A stretch of DNA of 64,000 nucleotides, from NCBI GenBank assembly GCA_963971285.1, contig OZ020247.1, positions 9,692,614 through 9,756,613 of the forward strand, in the 5' to 3' direction. The translations under genes and the position numbers were made by a program. Of the stretch, positions 61,640 to 64,000 are shown piece by piece (position 1 is the stretch's first letter; each line of letters opens with the position of its first letter). The notes beneath the pieces were generated by a model. It was not told the origin of the DNA, did not search any database, and saw nothing but the letters and a program-made list of their open reading frames with translations. The DNA is from Astropecten irregularis. Lineage: Eukaryota > Echinodermata > Asteroidea > Paxillosida > Astropectinidae.

Positions 61640-62560
61640 GTGTAGCGTCAATGTACCCAGTATAGAGTTTGTTCCTTGTTCTATGATTGAACCATTATGC
61701 GGTGTCAGAATACTGCTGATGTACCTAGGCTAGGGCCTAGGGTTAACCGAACACCGTACCCAGTCTTGAGTCAACTGAGCCATAGGAAATCAAACAGCTT
61801 ACTGCTGATGTACCCAGTCTAAAGTTTATTGAACTATGGGGACTCAATCAGATTACAGCTGATGTACCCAGTCTAGAGTTAGTTTACTGAACCATGGGAT
61901 GGCAGTCGAGCAACTCCCTCTGTACCCAGTCTAGAGTTTATAGAATTATGGGTACTCAATCAGATTATAGCTGATGAACCAAGTCTAGAGTTTATTGAAC
62001 CATGGGATGGCAGTCAAGCAACTCCCTCTGTACCCAGTCTAGAGTTTATTGAACTATGGGGACTCAATCAGATTACTGCTGATGTACCCAGTCTAGAGTT
62101 TATTGAACCATGGGAAGGCAGTCAGGCAACTCCCTCTGTACCCAGTCTAGAGTTTATTGAACCATGGGACGGCAGTCAAGCAACTCCCTCTGTACCTAGT
62201 CTAGAGTTCATTGAACCACAGGGACTCAATCAGATTACTGCTGATGTACCCAGTCTAGAGTTTACTGAACCATGGGATGGCAGTCAAGCAACTCCCTCTG
62301 TACCCAGTCTAGAGTTTATTGAACTATGGGGACTCAATCAGTTCACTGCTGATGTACCCAGTCTAGAGTTTACTGAACCATGGGATGGCAGTCAAGCAAC
62401 TCCCTCTATACCCAGTCTAGAGTTTATTGAACTATGGGGACTCAATCAGTTCACTGCTGATGTACCCAGTCTAGAGTTTAATGAACCGTGGGATGTCAGT
62501 AAGGTAACTTCCTTCATACCCAGTCTAGAGTTTATTGAACCATGCGGACTGCTGATTTAT
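61640..62560. repeat. 54/108-bp minisatellite facing the 3' end of the right-edge gene
   Basis: Units GATGTACCCAGTCTAGAGTT-TATTGAACCATGGGATGGCA-GTCAAGCAACTCCCTCTG alternate with ...GAACTATGGGGACTCAATCA. The most regular part is 61975-62470, period 108 with 54-bp halves. Several units hold TTTATT, i.e. AATAAA on the minus strand. Confidence 0.9.
62531..62536 (-). terminator. First of an array of AATAAA hexamers after the right-edge gene
   Basis: Minus-strand AATAAA 42 nt past the stop codon; further copies are spaced by the repeat unit at ~62419, 62309, 62152, 62098, 62044 and 61990. Confidence 0.4.
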
Positions 62561-62577
62561 CCAGATCCACCGGATGC

Positions 62578-64000
62578 TTAATCTCCATCAGAATCTTCCT
62601 CATCCGTATCCTCGCATAATACCACGGCTGAGGGCTTCTGGACTGGCTCAGTGGACTGGCTCGGCCGCTGCTGCGATGTCCCAAAGAACATAGACTTGAA
62701 CTGAAAAAAAAAATCGTAAATTTTTTTGGTGAGTGTCTTAGCTTTCCCTGTGAAGACTGCTGCAATCAAATTGGTTCTTCTCAAAACCCCTTCCCTCTTT
62801 CATACTTTAAAGTAAAATTGTCTTCCGTTTCATGAGCATTTCCATGAATTCTGTCTGTTTGGCTACCCTGTGAAGTGTTTACCTTTTTGCTAGGAGGAGT
62901 TCCGGGTACAAAGTCATAGTCCTCACTGTCGCTCACATTCGTGCTGCCATCACCCTGAGCAAGTTGGTCATCTACATGAGCACGGGAACCTGTTTGTTGA
63001 TCCTGATCGCAGACATCATCGACAGCAGCTTCCCCGGGATCCATGAAATTGGCAAGCAGAGTCCTGTTGGGCTGGGAAATCTGGGTGGCTTCCTCGGTCT
63101 CCGCATCATCTTGATCAAGCTCGGGAAACAGTCTAGGTCTGCTGGGATGCCCAGACGCGGAACTCCGGACACGAGGGGCTGACTGGAGTGGAATGACTGG
63201 ACTCTCACAGCCATCACCCCTTGATGAGTCCCTGTGGGTCGTTACCACATCTTGTTCTGGGTCCACCTCATCCCGATGTGAAGCTGGAGACACACATATA
63301 AACAACAGCACATACTCTCATTTAGAAATTCAACAATTATCCATCATATGAGAACAGTAAAACGAGATAAGCATAAGCTTACTTGATGGTCTGTTATGGC
63401 CATTCCTCCTCTGGTTGTTCAGGTCATCAGGGAAGTCCACGTCTCTCTCCTGAGGTCTCTCAGAAACCTTGGCTTTCCTATTAATAACCGACAGAATGAC
63501 TGAATCAATCATTGTGGGGTGCTTTCCTGTATTTAATCACCAATTGTTCAACTTACATTTTGTAAGAGAAGATCTCAAACTGGCCTCGGCAGAGAGTTCT
63601 ACATTCATAAAATGCTTGGACTTAGGAAGGCCTGATGCCTTTCGATCCGAGCAGGATCTTCGTCGAAGGCTGAATGAATTGGCCACATTTGAGAGGCAGT
63701 GGCAACAGAGTGAAGTCATTTATACCTGTGGATGCTCTTGCTTTCACCAAGTCCCAGACGACTTCTACTGGAGGTGGAGTTCTTGGAAGTAGGTTGCCTA
63801 GTTGAGCTGCAGCAAAAAGAAAAGACACACAATACTGATGAATACAAAAGAGGAGCACATTTCCTGTACACGCAGCCACTGAAGGTGTTTTCTTTCATAA
63901 CCCTGTCTAGGGATCATGGCCATGAGCTTACCAGGAACAATGCCACTTTATTAAGGGAAATTTGGAGATTGTCTTCAAAAGTAATTTTGTGGAATCTGGA
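62578..64000 (-). CDS. Unrecognised acidic, low-complexity protein, C-terminal five exons (partial)
   Basis: Exons in coding order: >64000-63932, 63806-63726, 63477-63383, 63283-62883, 62700-62578, with GT-AG introns and matching phases throughout (about 255 codons visible). The visible part is hydrophilic: a Ser/Arg stretch (STRQPTSKNSTSSRSR), then RPQERDVDFPDDLNNQRRN, a D/E-rich segment (DQDDAETEEATQ, CDQDQQTGS), SDSEDYDFVPGTPPSKK joined to FKSMFFGTSQQRP, and a tail EDTDEEDSDGD. No catalytic domain, signal peptide or membrane segment is visible. A nuclear, regulated or scaffold protein is plausible, but that is inference. The phase-consistent reading of the edge exon (KLLLKTISKFPLIKWHC) is less certain than the rest. 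I do not recognise the family; the informative domains are probably beyond the window. Confidence 0.75.

Noticed and set aside
62690..62785. PCNA-interacting (PIP) motif from reading TKKIYDFFFQF into the last exon
   Set aside because: That reading runs through the intron; the TTTTTTTTTTCAG acceptor removes it, and the spliced junction PSKK-FKSMFF does not match PIP spacing.
63600..63680. Hammerhead ribozyme suggested by CCTGATGCCTTTCGAT, also near 37110
   Set aside because: The core CTGATGA...GAAA order is not present and no flanking stems were found; GCCTGAxGC.TTTCGAT...GTCGAAGGCT looks like a dispersed repeat.

Overview
This is intron-rich animal nuclear DNA. Two conserved metazoan genes can be read exon by exon, and one further gene is cut by the right edge. 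GT-AG introns, tRNA-derived SINEs, LINE relics and very many short inverted-repeat transposons rule out a prokaryote. The protein divergence and repeat style suggest a marine invertebrate deuterostome, perhaps an echinoderm such as a sea star. That placement is inference; nothing here proves the species.

Layout. (1) About 460-23885, plus strand: 21 exons encode the last ~1,232 residues of GCN1, the ribosome-bound HEAT-repeat activator of the eIF2alpha kinase GCN2. Exon phases match at every junction and the stop is at 23883-23885. The 5' half lies left of the window. Introns are packed with TTAA-flanked MITEs, SINEs, two LINE relics, several hAT-like MITEs and an 81-bp minisatellite. (2) About 23.9-31.5 kb: GCN1 3' UTR with a tandem repeat, then intergenic repeats. 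Around 26.9-27.6 kb there is a promoter-like stretch and a possible first exon. (3) 31532-47025, minus strand: a complete 11-exon, 487-codon aromatic L-amino-acid decarboxylase (DDC/AADC type), all phases matching, PLP lysine present. Its last codons lie next to a MITE. (4) About 47-62.5 kb: mostly repeats. It includes a 200-N assembly gap inside a MITE, two G-rich hAT MITEs with perfect 8-bp target duplications, a C-rich unexplained island, and a ~4 kb composite inverted-repeat region rich in TGACGTCA. (5) 62578-64000, minus strand: the last five exons of an acidic, low-complexity protein I do not recognise. Its 3' end faces a 54/108-bp tandem repeat.

The three genes have unrelated roles (translation stress signalling, monoamine synthesis, unknown) and show no functional clustering. 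The most distinctive property of the window is its repeat biology. Several MITE families use TTAA target sites and share a common right-hand module. They are often chained through one shared TTAA or nested, and they repeatedly end just upstream of GCN1 3' splice sites. Several large inverted repeats could form long hairpins, including an outward-facing SINE palindrome and a nested palindrome with a perfect TAA-flanked element at its centre.

No CRISPR array, operon, rRNA gene or convincing functional tRNA gene was seen. All coordinates were derived by reading the sequence by eye; ends of degenerate repeats are approximate.
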